From Paenibacillus lycopersici (GTDB taxonomy: Bacteria; Bacillota; Bacilli; Paenibacillales; Paenibacillaceae), in contig NZ_CP048209.1 in the NCBI RefSeq assembly GCF_010119935.1, forward strand, positions 4,219,001 through 4,283,000: a DNA stretch of 64,000 nt, given 5' to 3'. The notes beneath the pieces were generated by a model that worked only from the letters and a program-made list of their open reading frames with translations, did not search any database and was not told the DNA's origin. Positions 26,189 to 34,046 of the stretch are shown in pieces; within the stretch, counting starts at the first letter, position 1; every line of letters begins with the position of its first letter. A program made the translations under genes and the position numbers.

Positions 26189-26348
26189 ATTTGTGGTGTT
26201 AGATGACCTGCTGTCAAATTGGGTCTCCAATCGCTGTTGTAGTTCTGATTTCTTTTAATTTATAAGTGATTATATGTTGAAATCAGACTACAAAGGCGAC
26301 CGTTTCACTTTTCCGACTCCAATTTGACCTCTGGTCATCACCACAATT
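26188..26348. repeat. Long imperfect palindrome between proB and proA (MITE-like)
   Basis: Left arm 26188-26252 and right arm 26279-26348 are near-complementary: termini AATTTGTGGTG...ATGACC and GGTCAT-CACCACAATT, interior TCAAATTGG / CCAATTTGA and TGTAGTTCTGATTTC / GAAATCAGACTACA. A 26-bp AT-rich centre separates the arms. It is markedly AT-richer than both flanking genes and overlaps the proB stop codon. No transposase-coding capacity. No convincing target duplication seen. Confidence 0.75.
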
Positions 26349-26395
26349 GTAATTCCAGTAAAAGAAAAAAGAAAAGGAAGAAAGAAGGGCTAACC

Positions 26396-27643
26396 ATGAG
26401 CGAAGTACGCGGTAAAGCGGCGCTGGCCAAAGCGGCCGCGCAAATTATGAACCGTCTGACGACGAACGAGAAGAACGAAGCGCTGCTCGCGCTGGCGGAC
26501 GCGCTCGTCGAGCACCGGCAATCCATTATCGCGGCCAATGCGATCGATATCGACCGCGGCCGTGCGAACGGCACGAGCGAGTCTCTCCTCGATCGGCTGA
26601 AGCTGACCCCGGACCGGATCCAAGGCATCGCCGAAGGGCTGCGCCAAGTCGCGGAGCTGCCCGATCCGGTCGGCGAAACGCTGGAGACGTTCGAGCGCCC
26701 GAACGGCCTGCGCATCGAGAAAATTTCCGTGCCGCTCGGCGTCATCGGCATGATCTACGAAGCGCGTCCGAACGTAACGGTCGATGCGGCCGGCCTTTGC
26801 CTCAAGACGGGCAATGCCGTCGTGCTGCGCGGCGGTTCCGCCGCGCTGGAATCGAACCGCCGCATCGTCGAGGTCCTGCGCGAGGCGCTCGCGGGAACCG
26901 CGCTGCCTGCCGATGCGCTGCAGCTGGTGGAAGATCCGTCACGCGCCTCCGTCGACGAAATGCTGAAGCTGAACGGCTTGCTGGACGTCGTCATTCCGCG
27001 CGGCGGCGCTTCGCTCATTCGCAACGTCGTCGATAACGCGACCGTGCCGGTCATCGAGACCGGCGCTGGCATCTGCCACACGTTCGTCGACGAAAGCGCC
27101 GCATACGACATGGCCGCCGACATCGCCTTCAACGCGAAAGTACAGCGCCCGTCGGTGTGCAACTCGATGGAGACGCTGCTCGTGCACGAAGCGTTCGCAA
27201 GCCAGCATCTGCGCACGCTGGCGGACCGTTTTCTTGCGGCCGATGTCGAGCTGCGCGGCTGCGAGCGGACGCGCGCGATACTTCCTGAAGCGTCGCTTGC
27301 ATCGGATGGCGATTTTGCGACAGAATATAACGATTACATTATGAATATCCGCATCGTCGACGATCTGGAGCAAGCGCTGCGGCATATCGCCGACTTCGGC
27401 ACGATGCATTCGGAATGCATCGTGACCGAGAACGCGGTCAATGCCGCGAGCTTCCTGCAGCGCGTCGACGCAGCCGCGGTGTACCATAACGCCTCCACCC
27501 GCTTCACCGACGGCTTCGAATTCGGCTACGGCGCCGAGATCGGCATCAGCACGCAGAAGCTTCACGCGCGCGGACCGATGGGCCTGCCGGCACTGACGTC
27601 GACCAAATTCCGCGTCCATGGAAACGGTCAGGTTCGCGGCTAA
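26396..27643 (+). CDS. proA: Gamma-glutamyl phosphate reductase
   Basis: 415 residues. Reduces glutamyl-5-phosphate to the semialdehyde with NADPH. Aldehyde-dehydrogenase fold; the catalytic cysteine lies in RPSVCNSMETLLV, with PLGVIGMIYEARPNVT and the C-terminal GPMGLPALTSTKF motif typical of ProA. The start is the ATG at 26396 after AGAAGGG; a longer frame runs back into the palindrome and is lysine-rich junk. Follows proB across the MITE-like element and precedes proC. Confidence 0.96.
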   Translation: MSEVRGKAALAKAAAQIMNRLTTNEKNEALLALADALVEHRQSIIAANAIDIDRGRANGTSESLLDRLKLTPDRIQGIAEGLRQVAELPDPVGETLETFERPNGLRIEKISVPLGVIGMIYEARPNVTVDAAGLCLKTGNAVVLRGGSAALESNRRIVEVLREALAGTALPADALQLVEDPSRASVDEMLKLNGLLDVVIPRGGASLIRNVVDNATVPVIETGAGICHTFVDESAAYDMAADIAFNAKVQRPSVCNSMETLLVHEAFASQHLRTLADRFLAADVELRGCERTRAILPEASLASDGDFATEYNDYIMNIRIVDDLEQALRHIADFGTMHSECIVTENAVNAASFLQRVDAAAVYHNASTRFTDGFEFGYGAEIGISTQKLHARGPMGLPALTSTKFRVHGNGQVRG

Positions 27644-27808
27644 GCGTTTAATTCGGTCGTATATCAGCAGTCGCTCGCGGTGAATTCAAGAATATGACGC
27701 AGCCAAGCGCGATCGGCACCCGCCGCTGTGAACTGTACTAGCGTATTACACAATGAATGCAACGACTACTCGGCCTATGCACGGGTATGACAGGAGGAAC
27801 CAGCTATT

Positions 27809-28687
27809 ATGACTACCCTATCTTCCGGCGTCGCGCCGGCTATCAATACGATGCGCCTCTGTTTCTACGGCGCGGGCTCCATGGCCGAAGCGATCGTCCG
27901 CGGCCTGCTTGACCGCGGGTTGACCGAGCCCGGCCGGATCGGCATGATGAACCGCCAGAACGCCGAGCGCATGAACGAGCTTTCGAGCCGTTACGGCATC
28001 GTCGGCGCTCTGAGCGAAGGCGAGAAGGAATCGATGCTGCGCGAAGCCGACATTATCTTCCTCGCCATGAAGCCGAAGGATGCGGCCGAAGCGATCAAGC
28101 GCGTACGGGACCTGCTCCGGCCGGAGCAAATGATCGTCTCCCTCATCGCGGGCATGACGATCGCGACGCTCGAGTCGCTGCTCGGCAAGCCGCTGCCGAT
28201 CGTTCGCACGATGCCGAACACGTCGAGCACCATCGGGCTCGGCGCGACGGGCATCAGTTTCTCGGCCGCCGTCAGCGAAGGCCAGCGCCGGCTTGCCGAC
28301 ACGCTGTTCCAGGCCGTCGGGCTGACGGCGATCGTCGAAGAGCCGATGATCGAGGTCGTGACCGGCATTTCCGGCAGCGGACCTGCTTATTTCTATTACA
28401 TGATGGAAGCGATGATCGACGCGGGAACGAAGCTCGGCTTATCCGCGGAAGCCGCGCGCGAGCTGACGCTGCAGACGATACTCGGAGCAGCCCATATGGT
28501 CAAGGCGACAGGCGAGGACCCGGCCGATCTGCGCCGCAAAGTAACGTCGCCGAACGGCTCCACGCAGGCGGCGATCGAGAAGTTCGACGAATTCAGGTTC
28601 AAGGAAGCCGTCTTCGGCGCCGTCAGCCGGTGCGCCGAACGCGCCATGGAAATGGGAGCCGAAATCGAAAGGAAGGCCAAAGAATGA
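27809..28687 (+). CDS. proC: Pyrroline-5-carboxylate reductase
   Basis: 292 residues. Final step of proline synthesis. NAD(P)-binding GAGSMAEAIVRGLL near residue 20, FLAMKPKD, RTMPNTSSTIGLG, and the C-terminal signature SGSGPAYFYYMMEAMIDAG with TSPNGSTQAAIE. ATG preceded by AGGAGG. Its stop codon overlaps the mtnW start (ATGA), so it is translationally coupled to the methionine-salvage genes. Confidence 0.96.
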   Translation: MTTLSSGVAPAINTMRLCFYGAGSMAEAIVRGLLDRGLTEPGRIGMMNRQNAERMNELSSRYGIVGALSEGEKESMLREADIIFLAMKPKDAAEAIKRVRDLLRPEQMIVSLIAGMTIATLESLLGKPLPIVRTMPNTSSTIGLGATGISFSAAVSEGQRRLADTLFQAVGLTAIVEEPMIEVVTGISGSGPAYFYYMMEAMIDAGTKLGLSAEAARELTLQTILGAAHMVKATGEDPADLRRKVTSPNGSTQAAIEKFDEFRFKEAVFGAVSRCAERAMEMGAEIERKAKE

Positions 28688-29913
28688 GCCACGCGGTATG
28701 CACGGCCGCTTATCGTTGCTTTGACGACAAAGCGGATTTCCAGAAGAAAGCGCTCGGCATCGCCGTCGGCCTGACCGTCGGCAGCTGGACCGACCTGCCC
28801 GAGGCGCGCAAAGCCGAAATGGAGAAGCATCTCGGCCGTGTCGTTTCGGTCGAGGAGCACGCGGGAACGGAGCCCGGAACGCGATACGCGGATATCGTCA
28901 TCGCCTATCCGGACGTTAACTTCAGCCGCGACATCCCCGCCCTGCTCGTAACCGTATTCGGCAAGCTGTCCATGGACGGCCGCATCAAGCTGCTCGATCT
29001 CGGCTTCTCGCCGGACTTCCTGTCGGCGTTCCCGGGTCCGAAATTCGGCTTGAACGGCGTTCGCGGCTTGCTGGGCGTGCATGACCGCCCGCTGCTGATG
29101 AGCATCTTCAAATCCGTCATCGGCCACGACCTGCCTAACCTGCGCGAACAGTTCTACAAGCAGGCGCTTGGCGGCGTCGACCTGATCAAGGACGACGAAA
29201 TTCTGTTCGAGAACCCGCTGACGCCGCTGCAGAAGCGCGTCGAAACATGCATGGAAGCGGCCCGCCAAGCGGAGTCCGAAACCGGCCAGAAGCTGCTGTA
29301 CGCCGTCAACCTGACCGGTCCGACGTCGAAGCTTGCTTCGCAGGCGAAGCTGGCCATCGCCGCAGGCGCCAACGCCCTGCTCTTCAACGTGCTGGCGTAC
29401 GGCTTCGACGTGCTTCACGAGCTGAGCAGCGATCCGGAGATCACGGTGCCGATCGCCGCCCATCCGGCGATGGCGGGCGCCTTCTATCCGTCGCCGCATT
29501 ACGGCATCTCGGCCCCGCTGCTGCTCGGCAAGCTGATGCGCCTCGCCGGCGCGGATCTGGCCCTGTTCCCGTCGCCGTACGGCTCCGTCGTCATGCCGCG
29601 GGAAGAGAACCTCGCGGTACAGGCCGCGCTGATCGATCCGGCGCTCCCGGTCCGCCCGAGCTTCGCGGTGCCGTCCGCCGGCATTCATCCCGGTCTCGTG
29701 CCCCTCATCCTCCGCGACTTCGGCACGGACGTCGTCGTCAATGCGGGCGGCGGCATTCACGGCCATCCGATGGGCACGGCGGCAGGCGGACAGGCGTTCC
29801 GTCAAGCCATCGCGGCAACGCTGAACGGCGTCTCCCTGCCGGACGCGGCGGCGCAGCCGGGCAACGAAGCGCTGCAAGCGGCCATCGACAGCTGGGGACA
29901 TAAACAACCATGA
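28684..29913 (+). CDS. mtnW: 2,3-diketo-5-methylthiopentyl-1-phosphate enolase (RuBisCO-like protein)
   Basis: 409 residues of the RuBisCO-like family. Converts the diketone phosphate to its enol in the methionine salvage pathway. The Mg-binding lysine region GGVDLIKDDEILFENPLTP is present, along with SAFPGPKFGLNG and the phosphate-binding NAGGGIHGHPMGTAAGG. RuBisCO carboxylase catalytic lysines outside this motif are not conserved, as expected for MtnW. ATG at 28684 overlaps the proC stop and follows AAGGAAGG. mtnX follows immediately. Confidence 0.95.
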   Translation: MSHAVCTAAYRCFDDKADFQKKALGIAVGLTVGSWTDLPEARKAEMEKHLGRVVSVEEHAGTEPGTRYADIVIAYPDVNFSRDIPALLVTVFGKLSMDGRIKLLDLGFSPDFLSAFPGPKFGLNGVRGLLGVHDRPLLMSIFKSVIGHDLPNLREQFYKQALGGVDLIKDDEILFENPLTPLQKRVETCMEAARQAESETGQKLLYAVNLTGPTSKLASQAKLAIAAGANALLFNVLAYGFDVLHELSSDPEITVPIAAHPAMAGAFYPSPHYGISAPLLLGKLMRLAGADLALFPSPYGSVVMPREENLAVQAALIDPALPVRPSFAVPSAGIHPGLVPLILRDFGTDVVVNAGGGIHGHPMGTAAGGQAFRQAIAATLNGVSLPDAAAQPGNEALQAAIDSWGHKQP

Positions 29914-29936
29914 CCACAAGCGAGGTACGGACATCC

Positions 29937-30602
29937 ATGACCAAACAACGCGTGATTTTCTGCGACTTCGACGGTACGATTACCGAGAACGATAATATCG
30001 TGGCGATTATCCGCCATTTCAACCCGCCGGGCTGGGAAGCGATCGTGAACAGTATCGTCAACCAGACCAAGAGCATCAAGCAGGGCGTCGGCGAGCTGTT
30101 CCGGCTGCTGCCGGCATCCATGAAACGCGAAGTGATCGACTATGCGATTTCCAACGCCCGCATTCGGGCCGGCTTCGCGGACCTGCTGCGCTATTGCAAG
30201 GACAACAACATCCAATTCTACGTGACGAGCGGCGGCATCGATTTCTTCGTCTATCCGCTGCTCGCGCCGTTCGGGATTCCGGAAGACCATATCTATTGCA
30301 ACGGCAGCGATTTCAGCGGCGAACGGATCGAAATCACATGGCCCCATCCTTGCGAAGGCGGCTGTACGACGGATTGCGGCATGTGCAAGAAGACGATCAT
30401 TGGCCGCTTCCCGTCCGACCGGTTCGAGCGCATTCTGATCGGCGACAGCGTGACGGATTTCGAAGGCGCCAAGCTGGCCGATATCGTCTTCTCCCGCTCC
30501 CACCTGACGCAGAAATGCGCGGAGCTCGGGCTGCCCCATCACGAATACGAGACGTTCCATGACGTCATCCATCAAATGAAACTGCAGGAGGCGCAATCGT
30601 AA
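29937..30602 (+). CDS. mtnX: 2-hydroxy-3-keto-5-methylthiopentenyl-1-phosphate phosphatase
   Basis: 221 residues, HAD superfamily. Removes phosphate from the MtnW product. Motif I DFDGTIT with both catalytic aspartates, motif II SGG, motif III/IV GDSVTDFEGAK; an insert with CEGGCTTDCGMCKK cysteines matches known MtnX proteins. Two starts are possible. An ATG at 29910 overlaps the mtnW stop, but MTKQRVIFCDFDG from 29937 aligns with the B. subtilis MtnX start, so I use that. Confidence 0.93.
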   Translation: MTKQRVIFCDFDGTITENDNIVAIIRHFNPPGWEAIVNSIVNQTKSIKQGVGELFRLLPASMKREVIDYAISNARIRAGFADLLRYCKDNNIQFYVTSGGIDFFVYPLLAPFGIPEDHIYCNGSDFSGERIEITWPHPCEGGCTTDCGMCKKTIIGRFPSDRFERILIGDSVTDFEGAKLADIVFSRSHLTQKCAELGLPHHEYETFHDVIHQMKLQEAQS

Positions 30603-30603
30603 G

Positions 30604-31248
30604 ATGTCTTTCGCACAAATCCCATTAGAAGCCAAACAACAAGCGCTGGCGGAGCTGTCGGAGGTCAAGCGCCTCTTCGCCGGCCGCGGCTGGTTCCCGG
30701 GCACGAGCGGCAACCTGTCGATCCGCGTCGGCGATTTCGCGCCCGATGAGTTTCATTTCGCCATCACCGCGAGCGGGAAGGACAAATCGCTGTCCACGCC
30801 GGAAGACTTCCTGTTCGTCGACCAAGCCGGCAAGCCAAGCGAGCCGACGAAGCTGAAGCCGTCAGCCGAAACGCTCATTCACTGCGAAATTTACAAGCAA
30901 ACCGGCTGCGGCGCGATTTTCCACGTTCATACGGTATTTAACAATCTGGCGTCCGAGCTGTTCTGGGAGCGCAAATCGATTCCGGTGGACGGCGTCGAGC
31001 TGATCAAGGCGTTCAATATTTGGGACGAGGAAGCGCATATCGACATTCCGGTCGTATCCAATTTCGCGCATATTCCGAGCATCGTTCCGGAAGTGACGGA
31101 GCGTCTGAACAAACGCATTCCGGGCATTATGCTGCGCAAGCACGGCATTTACGCCTGGGGGGCGAACGCATTCGAAGCGAAGCGCCATCTGGAAGCGTTC
31201 GAGTTCCTGTTCGAATACGTGTACCGCCGGGAACTGCTGAAACGGTGA
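30604..31248 (+). CDS. mtnB: Methylthioribulose-1-phosphate dehydratase
   Basis: 214 residues, class II aldolase fold. Dehydrates MTRu-1-P to the diketone used by MtnW. Zinc ligands in HVHTVF and RKHGIYAWG; WFPGTSGNLSIR is the phosphate-binding N-terminal motif. Starts 1 bp after mtnX. mtnK, mtnA and the dioxygenase mtnD are not in the window, so the pathway is completed elsewhere. Confidence 0.95.
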   Translation: MSFAQIPLEAKQQALAELSEVKRLFAGRGWFPGTSGNLSIRVGDFAPDEFHFAITASGKDKSLSTPEDFLFVDQAGKPSEPTKLKPSAETLIHCEIYKQTGCGAIFHVHTVFNNLASELFWERKSIPVDGVELIKAFNIWDEEAHIDIPVVSNFAHIPSIVPEVTERLNKRIPGIMLRKHGIYAWGANAFEAKRHLEAFEFLFEYVYRRELLKR

Positions 31249-31308
31249 GCAGGCTTACCGGGAAGTTACCATTCGCTGTACCGGGCAAAATGAAGAACAA
31301 AGACTAAA

Positions 31309-31363
31309 GACAAAAAGGCGCTGCATGCGGCTGACAGGGTCAGCGGGCATCAGTGCCTTTTGT
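31309..31363. terminator. Bidirectional terminator between mtnB and the DUF2515 gene
   Basis: Stem GACAAAAAGGCGCTG / CAGTGCCTTTTGTC (one mismatch). On the minus strand TTTTTGTCTTT follows. The last codons of the DUF2515 gene lie inside the hairpin loop. Confidence 0.65.
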
Positions 31364-32791
31364 CTTGCCGTGCGAACCGAACCGCTGCTTCGCTTCAACG
31401 GCCAGCTCGAGTTTGTTGAACGCCATGCAGTGCTCGAACGTAATTTCGAAGACGTCCGGCATCGGCAGCGCCTCGAAATAACCGCCGACCGCATCGGCGC
31501 TCTCGAACCAGTCCGTTCGCTCCGGAAGTTTCGCTTGCACATCCGCCCAGGCGGTTTGAAGGTCGGGGCTGTACAGCTTTCCGGCAGCAGCCTTCGTCAG
31601 CTTGCAGCCTTCGAGCCGCGCCTGGTATCCGTCGTCCTCGCGCCGGCCGGTGCGTTCTTTCGTGAACAGATGCGGCGCGTAATCCGCGCGCGATCCGCTG
31701 TGGTGCACGCCGCGAACGAACGCCATCACCCCTTCCATCACTTCGGGTACCGCGAGCAGAATGGCGTATAGCCGCTTGCCGAATTCGACGCGCTCCTTGA
31801 CGTCACTGAAATCTTCAAGCACGAGTCCAGCTAGCATCATTTCGCCTCCGGAGTCGAGGGGGGACCCGTACGGCATGACGACCGTGTTCGTTTGCAGCGG
31901 GATCTGCAGCAGGAACGGCGCGCGCTTCAGGACATGCGCCCGGAAGTGCTCGCTCCGCACAATCGGCCGCTCGATCACATGCTGCTCGTTCACGATGAGC
32001 GCGGTCGTCAGCAGGACGGAGTCTCTGCGCTGCCAGAACTGCCGCCAGACCGGGAGCATGAACCGCGAAACGCCGAAGTAGGGCAGCAGCCGCGACAGGT
32101 CCGTCCCTTCCCTGCACGAAGCTTCGTATAACAGCAATTGCGGATACGCGTCATGGAAGATGAGCGAATTAATCCGCTCGAGCATCATGAATGCATGCGT
32201 GCGGGAGGCGTCGTCCAACAGCTTCGGAAGCAGCTCGCCTTTCAGATCGGTCATGTTCCACCCGCCGTTGCGCGATACCAGGTGGGCGAGCAGCGCCCAT
32301 TGCAGCTCCGGGCTGCGGTAATAAACCGCGCGGTAGGCTTCCGTACGGGTAAGATTGTTCCTGTTGGCGGTTTCCGTTTCATGGTGGATGCGATGAATAA
32401 GCGCACGTTCCTCGTCCGTTAATAAAGCCATGGATTCGCTGACCGCAAGAACGGATTCCGTCTCCTGTTCCGACGGTGACGAGGCTCTCGGTTCTGCAGG
32501 CGCTGTCGTGGCTGGCGTGGCTGGCGCAGTTGTCGACGACGACGCAGGCGGGATTGACGGCATGCCGGACGCTGCCTCCTCCGCCGTACGCGCATCTAAC
32601 GCTTCCAGCGCCGCCAACAGCTCGCTGACGAGCTCTTGGCGCATCGCTGCAGGACGCGCGTGCTCGGCAAGCGCATGCGATGCATGTCGGGCATCCTGCC
32701 GATGCAGTACGTAATTTCGAATAAGACGGATAACGTGATTCAACCAGGCAAGCAGCGAAGGCTGCTTGCGCTGCGGGCGGTGCTGCGGCAT
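31340..32791 (-). CDS. DUF2515 (YppC-like) protein of unknown function
   Basis: 483 residues. N-terminal basic helix and a Pro/Ala/Thr/Ser-rich linker (about 75-110) precede the conserved domain, which has EAYRAVYYRSPELQWALLAH, LVSRNGGWNMTDL, MLERINSLIFHDAYPQLLLYE and LVLEDFSDVKERVEFGK. This pattern matches what I recall of B. subtilis YppC (DUF2515). No signal peptide or membrane segment. Function unknown; soluble and possibly enzyme-like from its conserved NGG and DAYPQ motifs. Confidence 0.75.
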   Translation of the reverse strand: MPQHRPQRKQPSLLAWLNHVIRLIRNYVLHRQDARHASHALAEHARPAAMRQELVSELLAALEALDARTAEEAASGMPSIPPASSSTTAPATPATTAPAEPRASSPSEQETESVLAVSESMALLTDEERALIHRIHHETETANRNNLTRTEAYRAVYYRSPELQWALLAHLVSRNGGWNMTDLKGELLPKLLDDASRTHAFMMLERINSLIFHDAYPQLLLYEASCREGTDLSRLLPYFGVSRFMLPVWRQFWQRRDSVLLTTALIVNEQHVIERPIVRSEHFRAHVLKRAPFLLQIPLQTNTVVMPYGSPLDSGGEMMLAGLVLEDFSDVKERVEFGKRLYAILLAVPEVMEGVMAFVRGVHHSGSRADYAPHLFTKERTGRREDDGYQARLEGCKLTKAAAGKLYSPDLQTAWADVQAKLPERTDWFESADAVGGYFEALPMPDVFEITFEHCMAFNKLELAVEAKQRFGSHGKTKGTDAR

Positions 32792-32846
32792 GCCGGCCCT
32801 CCTTTACCTCCGGAAAATCTATCGCTTGGCTTAGTATGAACTGCTC

Positions 32847-32874
32847 TGTCAATGATTAGCCGCTGTAGTATACT
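32847..32874 (+). promoter_or_regulatory. Possible promoter of the YedK-type gene
   Basis: -35-like TGTCAA (32847-32852), 16-bp spacer, -10 TATACT (32869-32874), about 45 bp before the start codon. Confidence 0.35.
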
Positions 32875-32921
32875 AATACTATTCAACGTTATGCCAGTCC
32901 GGAATAAGGGGGCCGATGCGC

Positions 32922-33602
32922 ATGTGCGGACGCTATACGATTACCGTCACGCTGGAGGAGCTGATGCTGCATTACTTGATCGCCGAGTCGAACGTTCCGT
33001 TCCAGCAGCCCAAATTCAATGTCGCGCCCGGGCAGATGGTGCTGGCCGTCATTAACGACGGCATGAAGAACCGGCTCGGCGAGCTCAAATGGGGGCTGGT
33101 CCCGTCCTGGGCGGAAAGCATCAAGCTGGGCAATAAGATGATCAACGCGCGTTCGGAGACCGTGTGGGACAAGCCCGCATTCCGGCCGCTGATGACCCGC
33201 AAACGCTGCATCGTCCCGGCGGACGGCTTCTACGAATGGCAGCGGCAAGAGAACCGCAAACAGCCGATGCGCATCGTCAGACGCGATCGCGGGCTGTTCG
33301 GCATGGCCGGCCTATACGACACGTGGACGTCGCCGGACGGCCTGAAGCTGAGCACCTGCACCATCTTGACGACCGCGCCCAATTCGCTGATGGCGCCGAT
33401 TCACGACCGCATGCCGGTCATCCTGCAGCGCGAGGACGAAGCGGCGTGGCTGGACCGTTCCATGAACGATCCCGCCGCGCTGAACCGGCTGCTGCGCCCT
33501 TTCCCCGACGAGTTGCTCGAAGCGTATCCCGTCGCCGACGGCGTCGGCAGTGTGAAGAAGGACGACGCAACCTGTATCGAGCCGCTCGTCTCCAACGCCT
33601 AA
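32922..33602 (+). CDS. SOS response-associated peptidase family protein (YedK/HMCES, DNA-protein crosslinker)
   Basis: 226 residues. The start must be the ATG at 32922 because the second codon is the catalytic Cys2 in MCGRY, exposed after Met removal; an ATG two codons upstream would bury it. Cys2, the asparagine in FNVAPGQ, the glutamate in GFYEWQ and the histidine in HDRMPV form the active site, and NARSET matches the DNA-binding region. YedK proteins form a thiazolidine link with abasic sites in single-stranded DNA and protect them during replication. No LexA box seen upstream. Confidence 0.93.
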   Translation: MCGRYTITVTLEELMLHYLIAESNVPFQQPKFNVAPGQMVLAVINDGMKNRLGELKWGLVPSWAESIKLGNKMINARSETVWDKPAFRPLMTRKRCIVPADGFYEWQRQENRKQPMRIVRRDRGLFGMAGLYDTWTSPDGLKLSTCTILTTAPNSLMAPIHDRMPVILQREDEAAWLDRSMNDPAALNRLLRPFPDELLEAYPVADGVGSVKKDDATCIEPLVSNA

Positions 33603-33639
33603 CCTGACGATAGCGAAAAAAATCGCCGATCCCGAAGGA

Positions 33640-33927
33640 TCAGCGAAACATGGCCCACAATTTAATTAAATGCAGCGTATTGTTCGGATCGATTTTCTGC
33701 GCGATGACGAACGCGATCAGCTGCTCTTCCTGCTGGTCCGTCAGATTCTCCTGCATGATACCCGCCGCCATGCGGACGAGCTTCCGCACCTTGACGCGAT
33801 CTTGCAGATCGTACTTGCTCACGCCGTTCAGCATCATCTTAATCCGGTCTTTCGTGACCGGATTTTTCATTTTCACTTTTACGCGCTCAACCAGCTCAGG
33901 CCGAATGCCGAATTTCGTATAGCTCAT
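33640..33927 (-). CDS. SpoVIF-like sporulation protein
   Basis: 95 residues, small, basic and helical (ELVERVKVKMKNPVTKDRIK, VRKLVRMAAGIMQENLT, QLIAFVIAQKIDP). This two-helix pattern resembles stage VI sporulation protein F, needed for spore-coat assembly under the GerE regulon in Bacillus. Recognition is from the helical pattern and length, so the name is tentative. The ribosome site is poor: GGAGG is 14 nt before the ATG with a second GGAG immediately adjacent. The 119-bp gap to recG holds only a small GCCACC/GGGTGGC hairpin. Confidence 0.6.
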   Translation of the reverse strand: MSYTKFGIRPELVERVKVKMKNPVTKDRIKMMLNGVSKYDLQDRVKVRKLVRMAAGIMQENLTDQQEEQLIAFVIAQKIDPNNTLHLIKLWAMFR

Positions 33928-34046
33928 CTCCGGTTATAGCACCTCCGTCCAGCTTCAGCGGCTCCTCGTTCCATGCCACCCGTTCGGTGGCTCGCCTCTA
34001 ACCTTGCCATCGATGTACTATATGCCGGAAATGCCGGTTTCACGAC

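Noticed and set aside
32875..32921. LexA (SOS) box ahead of the YedK-type gene
   Set aside because: No CGAAC-N4-GTTCG-like dyad is present.
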